A DNA stretch of 53,341 nucleotides from Bacillota bacterium (GTDB lineage: Bacteria > Bacillota > Clostridia > Saccharofermentanales > DTU023): positions 1 to 53,341 of the forward strand of contig JAKPXB010000037.1 in NCBI GenBank assembly GCA_029570375.1, in the 5' to 3' direction. The translations under genes and the position numbers were made by a program. This document shows, in pieces, positions 42,454-50,700 of the stretch (position 1 is its first letter; each line of letters starts with the position of its first letter). The notes under the pieces were generated by a model. That model searched no databases, was not told the DNA's origin, and saw only the letters and a list, made by a program, of their open reading frames with translations.

Positions 42454-42759
42454 CTATTCCGTTTCCCGCGCCGCGAGAATCGCCGCGAGCGCATCCTCAA
42501 AAAATCTTTTGCTCTCGTCAACCCGCTCATCCGGGAAACTCGCCTTCATCCTGTCGTCTCCCAGCGCTCCCCTGATCTCCGCACCATCTGCCAGCTTAAG
42601 AAGAAAAAAAGGCCGGCGGAATTTGCGATTGATGGTGAGTTCTCCCAGCGTGGAAAGGTTGTCCACAAGGCGGTCGTCAAGCGCCACGGCGAAGGCATAC
42701 GCATAAGTCTGGGAATGCGCGTAGCAGTTCTCGATTTTTTCGACATCAAAACAGCTCAT
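42454..42759 (-). CDS. Unknown 101-residue protein of the hydroxylase cluster
   Basis: A small soluble alpha/beta protein (GELTINRKFRRPFFLLKLAD, GAEIRGALGDDRMKASFPD). It starts 12 bases after the aminotransferase stop with GGAAGGGG as a binding site, and ends 14 bases before the radical SAM gene. I do not recognise a family. Two N-terminal cysteines (MSC, ENC) are not in a known motif. The tight position between a desulfurase-like enzyme and a radical SAM enzyme suggests a carrier or accessory protein, but nothing in the sequence proves it. Confidence 0.8.
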   Translation of the reverse strand: MSCFDVEKIENCYAHSQTYAYAFAVALDDRLVDNLSTLGELTINRKFRRPFFLLKLADGAEIRGALGDDRMKASFPDERVDESKRFFEDALAAILAARETE

Positions 42760-42771
42760 ACCGCCCCTTCC

Positions 42772-43875
42772 TCAATCGCTGTGGATCGCCCATAACGCAT
42801 CACAGACAGCCTCAATTTCTTCTTCTGTTGTGAAACGCGAAAGTGAGAAACGAACAGTTCCTCCCTGTACCGCGGGGTAATGCGGGGCACAGTGAAGACC
42901 CGCCCGGCAGATAATATCGAAACTCAGCGCCAGCATCTCCCCGAGAATCTCTGACCGATAAACAGGACTCCACGCCGCGACGATCGGCGTGCGCGGCCCG
43001 CGCACCTCAATATATTCCATACCCGCGCGGTGAATCCCCTCCTCCAATCCGGAAAGAAGTCTCAGAAAATGCGCCGGTTCAAGCGGATTCTCACGCGCGT
43101 ACCGGAGAGAGGCCGCGAGTCCAGCGAAAGAAGCCTCATTCCCAGTTCCGGCTTCCAGCCGGAGAGGCATCTCAAGAGGCATGTCGTCCTCGTCGGAACG
43201 AACACCCGTCCCTCCTGTGAAGACGGGTTCAAGCGTGAGTCCCTTCCGGACATAGAGGCCGCCTGTCCCTGTCGGTCCGAGTAGGTATTTATGCCCTGTG
43301 AAAGCGACCATATCCGCCCCCCATTCGACCGGCGCGACGGGAATCAGCCCCATCGTCTGCGACGCATCGACCAGGACAGAAGCGCCGACAGCAGAAGCCT
43401 CTCTCGTCAGCGCTCTCGCGTCGTTTACCGCTCCGCTCGCGTTGGATGCATGCGTAAAAACGGCGAGGCGCGGCTTATATTTTGCCATGGCTGCTTTCCA
43501 GTCATGCAATGCCACGCGTCCGTCCGGCTGTACGGGGAGCTCGACATAGTCGATCACGCCTCGCTTCTTTAATTGATAAAGAGGCCGGAGAACGCTGTTG
43601 TGCTCCGCTCTCGTCGTGACGACCACATCGCCGCGATTCCAGGGAAATCCAAGCAACGCGGTATTCAGGCCAAAGGTCGCGTTCGGCGTCAGAACGACAT
43701 CGCCGCGCCCGCACCCGAGCCATTCAGCGAGAAGCGCCCGGCAATCATGGCCAGTCCGTTCAGATGCAGTCGAACGGCTGACATCCTGCGGAGGCGTTTC
43801 AAGAGCCATCGCGACAGCCTGTGCTGTCCCGGGTGCCTTTGGAAAGGATGTCGCCGCGTTATTCAAATAGATCAT
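42772..43875 (-). CDS. Class V aminotransferase, EF2568-like cysteine desulfurase relative
   Basis: A 367-residue PLP enzyme of the NifS/CsdB fold. The PLP lysine is Lys196 (FTGHKYLLGP), the ring-stacking His is His92 (AEHNSV), and a persulfide-type Cys329 lies in RAGLHCAPHYP. The family named after E. faecalis EF2568 (TIGR01977) was noted in orphan-SelD, selenium-dependent molybdenum hydroxylase neighbourhoods. It likely delivers sulfur, or selenium from selenocysteine, to the molybdenum centre or to a partner here. AAAGGAG lies eight bases before the ATG, inside the end of the coupled 49-residue frame (ATGA overlap). Confidence 0.9.
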   Translation of the reverse strand: MIYLNNAATSFPKAPGTAQAVAMALETPPQDVSRSTASERTGHDCRALLAEWLGCGRGDVVLTPNATFGLNTALLGFPWNRGDVVVTTRAEHNSVLRPLYQLKKRGVIDYVELPVQPDGRVALHDWKAAMAKYKPRLAVFTHASNASGAVNDARALTREASAVGASVLVDASQTMGLIPVAPVEWGADMVAFTGHKYLLGPTGTGGLYVRKGLTLEPVFTGGTGVRSDEDDMPLEMPLRLEAGTGNEASFAGLAASLRYARENPLEPAHFLRLLSGLEEGIHRAGMEYIEVRGPRTPIVAAWSPVYRSEILGEMLALSFDIICRAGLHCAPHYPAVQGGTVRFSLSRFTTEEEIEAVCDALWAIHSD

Positions 43876-44021
43876 CCGTTTCTCCTTTCACCACCGCGAT
43901 CCGCGCGCCGGGCTCCCGGAGGAAGCCGGAACACTTTAGTCACATAACCGGAAGGATTGAAGTAAAGATACTCGTGCCGATCATCCGTTGAAAACCGGAC
44001 AGGGTAAGTCCTCTCAGTCAT
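43872..44021 (-). CDS. Coupled 49-residue small protein
   Basis: This frame begins MTERTYPVRFSTDDRHEYLY and ends in RRADRGGERRNG. Its ATG overlaps the stop of the C-GCAxxG gene (ATGACTGA). Its TGA overlaps the ATG of the aminotransferase (ATGA). Coupling at both ends, in a gap that would otherwise be empty, argues for a real gene. The middle (YFNPSGYVTKVF) could form a small beta sheet, and the tail is strongly basic. No family is recognised and its binding site is weak. Confidence 0.5.
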   Translation of the reverse strand: MTERTYPVRFSTDDRHEYLYFNPSGYVTKVFRLPPGARRADRGGERRNG

Positions 44022-44433
44022 CCACAATCCCATATTCCTGAAGAAGTTCGAGCACCTTCCCGTAGCCCGCCATGATAATACCGGGACATACGGTATGGCA
44101 CGCAGCGTAGTCACCGCCGATGAGGCCATGACATGTATCCGTGTGGTAGGTGTCCTTAAACCAGTTGACATATGCCGCGATTATTTCCGACGCACGGCTG
44201 TGGGGCAGTTCTTCCGGCTCCCCCTGTCCCGTGAAATAGCCGAGTGCCGCAGCGCCGCCTGTCAGCGCGCCGCAAGCGGAACCCGTCTTACCCATCCCAA
44301 AGTTAAGACCAGACATTGCACGGATGAGATCCGGATTCTCTTTCCCGTCTATATCGAGCGCGAGTTTCATCATAATCTGCGCACACATGAAGCCCTGCCG
44401 GCTCATCTCCAACAAAAGCATATCAAGATCCAT
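44014..44433 (-). CDS. C-GCAxxG-C-C family protein (DVU_1555 type)
   Basis: A 139-residue protein with Cys17, the glycine-rich GSACGALTGG (52-60, Cys54) and paired C-terminal cysteines in CHTVCPG (about 112-116). This is the C-GCAxxG-C-C pattern, thought to hold a redox or metal centre. AAGGAGG precedes the ATG. Proteins of this type are often genomic neighbours of redox enzymes and may be membrane-associated. Here it lies between the methyltransferase and the 49-residue frame of the hydroxylase cluster. Its exact chemistry is unknown. Confidence 0.85.
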   Translation of the reverse strand: MDLDMLLLEMSRQGFMCAQIMMKLALDIDGKENPDLIRAMSGLNFGMGKTGSACGALTGGAAALGYFTGQGEPEELPHSRASEIIAAYVNWFKDTYHTDTCHGLIGGDYAACHTVCPGIIMAGYGKVLELLQEYGIVDD

Positions 44434-44562
44434 GCGGTCCTCCTTATGTCATATTGTCATAACCTTTAACGGGCTCGCCCGATAAAGCCGAACGGTCTCG
44501 CCAATCCCCTGCGCACCCCGCTTCAGCTTCCCGCCTGACCACGCGGCGCCTGAACGATCTTC

Positions 44563-45171
44563 TCACTCCGGAAGCAGCCGGTATACGCTGAGAAAATAAC
44601 CATCCCCCCCGCAGCCGGCGGGGAAAGGGCTCCCCGTTTCCCACAGCCAGGAGGCGGCAAATGATCGGAGCGTATCGGCCGCGTCCTCCCACCAGAGGCA
44701 CTCAAACCCTTCCAGTACAAGAGGAAGCGCACCACAGTGGACATCCGACAGAAGCAGCCGGCCGCCCGGCTTCAGCACACGGCGTATTTCTCTCAGAACG
44801 CTCTGCTGGTCTTCCAGGAGCGAGAGACTGCACTCGCAGAGGACAGCGTCAAAGGCAAGGCTGTCGAAAGGGAGCGCACCTCCTCCGCCATCAGGCGCCA
44901 CCTCCCATTCCCTGTACTGATTCTCTGGGTCATGGACACGCGTGTGCCGGATGACATCCGGGCGATCCACACCTGTGGCCATCATTTCCCGCTCCTGGCA
45001 GATTCTTACACTGTCACCCGTTCCGCAACAGAGATCAAGTACGCGGTCGCCGCGCTTGAGATTCCCCTTGTTCAAAAGCCTCAGGGTCGAATCCTTTCCA
45101 CCCGGATGGCCTGGACTGAAGGAAAGCCATTCCTGACTCGCGTAGAAATCTTTTTCTCTGTTGTCACCCAT
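44563..45171 (-). CDS. Class I SAM methyltransferase (DVU_1556/TrsM type)
   Basis: A 202-residue Rossmann methyltransferase with the SAM loop VLDLCCGTGDS (44-54), an acidic strand end (GVDRPDV) and LCECSLSLLED as motif IV, followed by LREIRRVLKPGGRLLLSDVH. Cysteine-rich motif IV differs from ordinary UbiE-like enzymes and is shared by the group NCBI names after DVU_1556. It starts 11 bases after the small redox gene. The substrate is unknown. In this cluster a cofactor or peptide intermediate is likelier than rRNA. Confidence 0.88.
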   Translation of the reverse strand: MGDNREKDFYASQEWLSFSPGHPGGKDSTLRLLNKGNLKRGDRVLDLCCGTGDSVRICQEREMMATGVDRPDVIRHTRVHDPENQYREWEVAPDGGGGALPFDSLAFDAVLCECSLSLLEDQQSVLREIRRVLKPGGRLLLSDVHCGALPLVLEGFECLWWEDAADTLRSFAASWLWETGSPFPAGCGGDGYFLSVYRLLPE

Positions 45172-45182
45172 GGCGGGCGCCT

Positions 45183-45407
45183 CTACTTGTCTTCAAGCGC
45201 GCGTTCAACATCCAGTATCTTCCCGATTGCGAGTTCCTCAGGGATAAGACACTGCCCGCATTTCGGGCATTTCGGCATTAGAATCGGAAAATCACTCCCC
45301 ATGTACCGCAGCGTAACCGGTCCGTTTTCGAGCGGAATGTGACAACAGCCGCAGAAGAGCTCACCTTCCGATAGATCAAAAACCTCATGATAGCTTGTTT
45401 CAGACAT
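45183..45407 (-). CDS. Small rubredoxin-like redox protein (DVU_1557 type)
   Basis: A 74-residue protein with two knuckles, CGCC and CPKCGQC, which could bind zinc or a single iron as in rubredoxin. AAGGGGAG lies just before ATG 45407; the longer frame to 45512 overlaps the upstream gene. It comes directly after the large oxidoreductase gene (19 bases) and before the methyltransferase. Electron transfer between these proteins is a reasonable role by position and family name, unproven. Confidence 0.85.
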   Translation of the reverse strand: MSETSYHEVFDLSEGELFCGCCHIPLENGPVTLRYMGSDFPILMPKCPKCGQCLIPEELAIGKILDVERALEDK

Positions 45408-45426
45408 GTTCTCCCCTTCCGCAAAC

Positions 45427-47706
45427 CTATCGGATTTCCATCCGGTGGCTGTACGCTCGTTTGACACGCCATGCCTCGCCGTCCGGCTCGTAGTAAACCC
45501 AGTAGGTGACATTCCCGATCTGCTTATGGGCGATGCGCAGCCCCGACTTCACCTCTTCAATATAGCGCCTCTGCGCCTCCGCCTCTTCAATCACCCCGCG
45601 CACATCATCTTCGAGAATCAACCGCTTCTCGAGCAATTCACCGAGGTCTTCGTCATATGTCAGTATCAACCTGTCTTCCTCCTCTTGCTCTTCCTTCCAC
45701 AAGTCCCGGAGCATCGATCGTTTCAGCAGCGTCCGGTTATCCTGGCGCAGCGAATATCCGGGGGCGCCCGCGTCTCCCGTATTCGATCCGAAAATCAGCT
45801 CAAGCAGGTGGACGGCGCGCGCCCCGGCTTTGCTGAATCGGTCGCGGCATCCCATACAGTATGTCAGTCTCGTCTCATCGACCGTGCGAAGACAGAACTG
45901 CGTGAGCTCGTCCGCGATAGGAGAATGAGCGAACTGGACAAGTCCGCCGTATCCGCAGCAGGGTGTCCGGTCTCCGGCGAATGGCGGCTCAGTCACACGA
46001 CAGCCAAGCTTTGCAAGCAGTTCCCGCACAGCCCGGCGCGTCTCTTTCTGCTCCCGCGCGCCACACGCGTCATGGATGGTCAGGGGCATTTTCTTTTTCA
46101 CATCCGGGAGACCGATCTCGAGAAGAACCGTCCAGATATCGCGCACATCGCCGATCCACGCTGAAAGTGTCCGGCGGCACGTCGGGCATGCGGTGATCAC
46201 TACGGGAGACCCCAACAGTTCCCATTGCGCTTTCAGCATAGCCGCGGTCTCTTCGAAAAGGTCCGCCTGCCCCGCCCATTTTGCCATAATGCCGCAGCAT
46301 CCCTGCATAAAGGCGACGCCTCCTTCCAGCGAATCACACAGGAAAGCGTAAGCCTTTTCGACAACATCGGGCGTTGAAGCGCCCAGCTGACAGCCGGGGA
46401 AAAAAAGATACCTGCTTTCGCTCGTGCCGGGCTGATGCCTGGCAAAGAAAGACGACGATCCGTTCGCCTGCAGCATATCATCGACAGCGAACTCGAAAGC
46501 CGACTTCGGCATTTTGTCGGTCCTGACCATAATCTCACGGGCCGATTGAATCGCTTCCCCCAGGTTGAGCCCGGATGGACAGACAGCGCCGCACTGATTG
46601 CAGAGAGCACAGGAATTAATCAGCGTATTGGAGGTCCGATTCCCCATTGCGATGGAGAGATTATTGTAGATTTCCCGCAGATAGAGTTTCGGGTAGCGCT
46701 TGTAATGCGCGATAAAGGCGCAGGCTTTGGCGCATTCCATGCATTCGCACCGGATACAGCGGGACGCTTCCCTCTCGGCGCTTTCGCGGTCTGTTATCCC
46801 GGTACCTGCCGGAAAAACAGGCGTGAGATCTTTTGTTTCGACGTAAAGGCCGGTCGTCCGCTTCATCTCATCGCCGCGCTCGGCTGTCATCGAAACCTTT
46901 TTCACGTATCGGTTGACAGTATTCGACGCGCGCTTCGCGGCCGCGAGCGCCTCAGCCACAGAGTGAAAACCGCCGCCGGAGAAGACGCCGTCAACGGGAG
47001 TGATCATGGTGACCGGATCAGCACCGGCTACGGCCGTCCCGACAGCCAGCAGGATGGCATCGAAACTGTCCGCCAGAGGAACAGGCGTCCCTCCTTCGAG
47101 ACAGGCGCCAAAACGACTCGACTCAGACGGCTTTAAGTCTCTTCGATCCAGAAGCGCCTCCAACCCTTCAATTGTCTCACCAAAGAGAAACGTGATGTCT
47201 TCTGCTTCAAAAAGTTTCAGATCCGCCTCGATCACTTCTGAGGAACCATGCGATTGAAGCAGGCAGCCGCCCGCCTGTTCACTCTTTTCAAACACGGTAA
47301 CGGAGAATCCCTTTTTCGCGAGCTCCAACGCCGCCGCCATCCCGAAGGGACCTGCTCCTACAACAGCCGCTCTGCCGCTTTTACGCATGGGGAGACGGCG
47401 TCTCGGAATCTGTTTGCCAAAAAGCATCGCCGCCCGCTCAATCCCTCGCAAATCAACAGCTCCGCCAAATTCTTTGCGGATGCAGGCTGTCGCACAGGGC
47501 ATATCGCAGAACTCTGAGAGAATATGGGGCAAAGGAACGGATTTTGTGAATACTGACCGCGCGATGTCGTATTTCCCCTGCGCGACGGCATCACATATCG
47601 TTTTACACTCGACATGCAGCGGACAGGCCGCCATAGCGGCAGGAGGCTGTTCCTGAATACAGAGCGCTTCCAATTCGAGCAGCTTGTTTTTATCGAGAAT
47701 GTTCAT
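45427..47706 (-). CDS. GltD / dicluster ferredoxin / HdrD-like oxidoreductase fusion
   Basis: A 759-residue iron-sulfur flavoprotein. Residues 1-110 carry GltD-type cysteines (28, 34, 38; 67, 71, 75). Residues 112-260 bind FAD (VVGAGPFGMAAALELAKKG). Two [4Fe-4S] sets follow at Cys317/320/322/325/329 and Cys366/369/372/376. Residues 435-620 hold CCG-like motifs of HdrD/GlpC: FFPGC (439), GCCG (470-471), ACPTC (507-510), HDACG (548), CCGYGG (583-584) and CMGC (617-620). A charged C-terminal domain ends the chain. GGGGAG precedes the ATG. It could carry electrons between the hydroxylase and NAD(P)H, quinone or disulfide carriers. YgfK-like selenate-reductase subunits are partial relatives. Confidence 0.9.
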   Translation of the reverse strand: MNILDKNKLLELEALCIQEQPPAAMAACPLHVECKTICDAVAQGKYDIARSVFTKSVPLPHILSEFCDMPCATACIRKEFGGAVDLRGIERAAMLFGKQIPRRRLPMRKSGRAAVVGAGPFGMAAALELAKKGFSVTVFEKSEQAGGCLLQSHGSSEVIEADLKLFEAEDITFLFGETIEGLEALLDRRDLKPSESSRFGACLEGGTPVPLADSFDAILLAVGTAVAGADPVTMITPVDGVFSGGGFHSVAEALAAAKRASNTVNRYVKKVSMTAERGDEMKRTTGLYVETKDLTPVFPAGTGITDRESAEREASRCIRCECMECAKACAFIAHYKRYPKLYLREIYNNLSIAMGNRTSNTLINSCALCNQCGAVCPSGLNLGEAIQSAREIMVRTDKMPKSAFEFAVDDMLQANGSSSFFARHQPGTSESRYLFFPGCQLGASTPDVVEKAYAFLCDSLEGGVAFMQGCCGIMAKWAGQADLFEETAAMLKAQWELLGSPVVITACPTCRRTLSAWIGDVRDIWTVLLEIGLPDVKKKMPLTIHDACGAREQKETRRAVRELLAKLGCRVTEPPFAGDRTPCCGYGGLVQFAHSPIADELTQFCLRTVDETRLTYCMGCRDRFSKAGARAVHLLELIFGSNTGDAGAPGYSLRQDNRTLLKRSMLRDLWKEEQEEEDRLILTYDEDLGELLEKRLILEDDVRGVIEEAEAQRRYIEEVKSGLRIAHKQIGNVTYWVYYEPDGEAWRVKRAYSHRMEIR

Positions 47707-47766
47707 ATAAGTTCTCCCCTGTCGCCGTCATTTTATCATGCGCGCAGACGGCGAACCATTGGCAAG

Positions 47767-47801
47767 GCAAGGCGGGATCAGATCCGCCGATCCCGCCTTG
47801 C
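47767..47801 (-). promoter_or_regulatory. Intercistronic stem-loop
   Basis: GCAAGGCGGGATC (47767-47779) pairs perfectly over 13 bases with GATCCCGCCTTGC (47789-47801) around a nine-base loop. It lies in the 152-base gap between the hydroxylase and the oxidoreductase. No T-run follows on the minus strand, so it is more likely an mRNA processing or stability element than a full terminator. Confidence 0.6.
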
Positions 47802-47858
47802 AGTACACATGTTTCCCTGTCGGTGTCCGGAACAGTTCCGTTCCGGCCAGGAGGTCAG

Positions 47859-50603
47859 TTATTCAACTTGCGCGAGCGCTTCCAGAACGACTTCCGGTCT
47901 CGCCGGAATCTTCAGAACGCGTGCGCCTGTCGCGTTGAAAATAGCGCTCAGGACAGCGGGATGAGGAGCGGAAAGCGGTGCTTCCCCGCAACCGGCCGCG
48001 CCGTACGGGCCAAGAGGTCTGGGCGTCTCAACATAGTCGACAACAAGCTCATCGGGGATATCCTCGATATACGGGATACCGCAGCCGAGAAGCGTCAGGT
48101 GTTTCTTGTAGTCATCGAAGTCCTCTGAGAGCGCGAGTCCGATACCCTGAGCGACACCGCCGCAGATCTGACCGTCGACGACAATGCGGTTGATGATGGT
48201 CCCGACATCGGGAATGGTGGTGAAACGAATGACCCGGACTTTGCCCGTCTCAGTATCAACCTCCACCTCGGGGATAAAGAGTTCATACATGTAGACGCTG
48301 AAAGGATCACCCTGGGCTGTATCGAGATCGCAGTTCGTGCAGGCTGACGCGACCCATGTCCCTTCGTAGAATACGGGGATGTTCTCCGCGATCATCGCGT
48401 CGTAGTCGCGGAATGTGCCGTCCTCACGTTTCATCGCGTTGACCAGCATGCGGCATCCGGCGACAATCGCGTTTCCGACCATGACATTCGAGCGGCTTCC
48501 GCCGGCGGGACCTGACGCGGGAGTGTAGCCCATATCATTCTTCATCAGCTTAATCCGGTCCGGTGTAAAGCCGGCTTCGCGGAGCGTCTCATGCGCCATT
48601 GTCAGCGTTCCGATATCCGCTCCCTGTCCATGGTCTTCCCATGAGTCAAACACAGTCACGGTATTGTCGGGGTTCAGCTGGATGTTCGCGGCGGATGAGT
48701 CGGCGCCGTCGAGACCGCAGCCGTAGATTCCCTGTGAGAAGCCGACACCGTATTTGTAACGGCCGTCTGACTTCGCGTTGAGCTCTGCGCAGCGCGCTTT
48801 CGCCTCTTCATAATACGGGCGCGCTTTCTCATACATTTGCTCCAGGCAGTAGACATCAGGCGTCTGCCCCGTCGGCGTCGTGACACCGGGGCGGTAGATG
48901 TTGCGGAAGCGCAGTTCAAATGGATCGATGCCCATCTTAGCGGCGAGAACATCCATGCAGACTTCACTGCCCATGAAAGACTGCGGGGATCCATACGCCC
49001 GGAACGCGGAGCCCCATGCGTGGTTCGTGGCAACCGTCTGACTCTTGTTGCGGATATTCCTGATTTCGTAACCGGCACCCGTGAACTGTGAAAGACGCAT
49101 GGTCAGCAGGTCGCCGAACTCGGAATACGGCCCGTGATCAATGTAGTTATCGCCCCACAGCGCGAGCAGTTTTCCATTTTCATCCGCCGCCATCTTGACG
49201 TGCATGAATCCGGGCGACCGCTTACCTGTATAGGTGATGGACTGGTGCATGTTGTAAACCAGTGAACACGGACGACCGTCAAGGGCGAGACACGCAACGC
49301 CGAGAAGCGCTTCCATAGTCGGCGAGAATTTATAGCCGAATGTTCCGCCGGCAGGGTTCTGAACGAGGCGGAGCTTATCGGGCTCAATGCCGATACCGGC
49401 GACGATCATCGCGTGGTGCAGGTGGATGCCGATGCTCTTCGAGTGGATCGTCAGCCTGCCCTCTTCGTCGATATACGCATTGCCGCAGTCCGGCTCCAGG
49501 AACAGGTGGGGCTGGCGTGAGCAGTAGGTATTGACTTCGGCAACATATGGCGCGGATTCCATAATCGGATCGACCTCTTCGCCTTTTATGCAGTTTGTCT
49601 CGTAGTAGACGTTCGGCGTGCCGGGATGGATCTCAATAGCGTCCTCCGCCATCGCGCTCATCGCATCCAGGTAGGCCGGCAGTTCCTCAATGTCCACGAC
49701 AACTTTTTCCGCCGCTGCCCTCGCGTGCTCAACGGTATCCGCCGCCACAATAGCGATCGCGTCGCCATACTGGAAGACCTTCTCGTCGCAGAGAATGGGG
49801 CGGTCCCATCCGTCACCCTTGTTGTTAGGGAATGTGATCAGTCCGGAGATCCTGTTCTTGCCTTTGACATCCTTGTGTGTAATGACTTTGTAGACGCCAG
49901 GCATCTTCTCCGCTTCTTCAAAATCGATACCTTTGATGAGGCCGTGATGGATTTTCGACTGCACCAGCGCGAGGCGCGCGGTGTTCTCCGGCATCTGAAG
50001 CGCCAAATCCGCGCCGAAATCCCATTTGCCCGTCACTTTGGCGACGGCCGAGGGGCGCGCGTACTTTGTGCCGATGATTTTATTCTCCGTCGGCTTGAAC
50101 ATGAGATCTTCTTTTTTGAGCTCTCCGCGCATCACCCTGGCCGCGTCGATAACGGCATCGACGAGAGGCTTGTACCCTGTGCAGCGGCAGAGGTTGCGGT
50201 GAACCTGGAACCAGTGGCGGATCTCCTCGCGCGTCGGATCGGGGTTCTCCTTCAATAGTACTTTTGCAGACAGGATAAAGCCCGGTGAGCAGAATCCGCA
50301 CTGCGCGCACCCGTGTGCCATCCAGGCCACTTGCAGCGGGTGCAGGTTCTCCGGGGTTCCGATACCTTCAATCGTTTCAATGACTGAAAAGTCCGGAACA
50401 CGGCTCATCTTGTAGATACACGAACGCACAGCCTCGCCATTGAGAATAATGGTACAGGCTCCGCATTGCCCGGCTTCACAGCCAACCTTACATCCGCTGA
50501 GCAATAATTGCTGGCGCAGAACACTGGCAAGTGATTTCTCCGGATCCACAATCAGCACACGCTGAATACCGTTGATAACCAAATGCATTTTTTTCATTTT
50601 CAT
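47859..50603 (-). CDS. Molybdopterin-dependent aldehyde oxidoreductase-like hydroxylase
   Basis: A 914-residue single-chain enzyme of the xanthine oxidase family, laid out like D. gigas aldehyde oxidoreductase (MOP, 907 residues) without an FAD domain. The plant-type [2Fe-2S] set is Cys42/47/50/62. The second is Cys102/105 with Cys139/141 (CRCTGY). The molybdenum domain contains GGTFGYKFS, AFRAYGSPQ and the catalytic Glu874 in GCGEAPLSAPHP. AGGAGGTG precedes the ATG. It is the first gene of the ten-gene cluster, probably driven by the promoter at 50672-50700. Relatives hydroxylate aldehydes, purines or nicotinate. The neighbours hint at a specially matured, possibly selenium- or sulfur-loaded, molybdenum site. 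Confidence 0.95.
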   Translation of the reverse strand: MKMKKMHLVINGIQRVLIVDPEKSLASVLRQQLLLSGCKVGCEAGQCGACTIILNGEAVRSCIYKMSRVPDFSVIETIEGIGTPENLHPLQVAWMAHGCAQCGFCSPGFILSAKVLLKENPDPTREEIRHWFQVHRNLCRCTGYKPLVDAVIDAARVMRGELKKEDLMFKPTENKIIGTKYARPSAVAKVTGKWDFGADLALQMPENTARLALVQSKIHHGLIKGIDFEEAEKMPGVYKVITHKDVKGKNRISGLITFPNNKGDGWDRPILCDEKVFQYGDAIAIVAADTVEHARAAAEKVVVDIEELPAYLDAMSAMAEDAIEIHPGTPNVYYETNCIKGEEVDPIMESAPYVAEVNTYCSRQPHLFLEPDCGNAYIDEEGRLTIHSKSIGIHLHHAMIVAGIGIEPDKLRLVQNPAGGTFGYKFSPTMEALLGVACLALDGRPCSLVYNMHQSITYTGKRSPGFMHVKMAADENGKLLALWGDNYIDHGPYSEFGDLLTMRLSQFTGAGYEIRNIRNKSQTVATNHAWGSAFRAYGSPQSFMGSEVCMDVLAAKMGIDPFELRFRNIYRPGVTTPTGQTPDVYCLEQMYEKARPYYEEAKARCAELNAKSDGRYKYGVGFSQGIYGCGLDGADSSAANIQLNPDNTVTVFDSWEDHGQGADIGTLTMAHETLREAGFTPDRIKLMKNDMGYTPASGPAGGSRSNVMVGNAIVAGCRMLVNAMKREDGTFRDYDAMIAENIPVFYEGTWVASACTNCDLDTAQGDPFSVYMYELFIPEVEVDTETGKVRVIRFTTIPDVGTIINRIVVDGQICGGVAQGIGLALSEDFDDYKKHLTLLGCGIPYIEDIPDELVVDYVETPRPLGPYGAAGCGEAPLSAPHPAVLSAIFNATGARVLKIPARPEVVLEALAQVE

Positions 50604-50671
50604 CTGAGTGACACCTCCTGAGATTGTGAATCTGAATGGTTAATAATATTTTAACTTGCTTCTTAAATATA

Positions 50672-50700
50672 TAATCTATACTTTTGATCTGCTTGTCAAG
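50672..50700 (-). promoter_or_regulatory. Promoter of the molybdenum hydroxylase cluster
   Basis: On the minus strand a perfect TTGACA (50695-50700) and GATTAT (50672-50677) are separated by 17 bases, about 70 bases upstream of the hydroxylase ATG. The leader is AT-rich. Confidence 0.65.
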
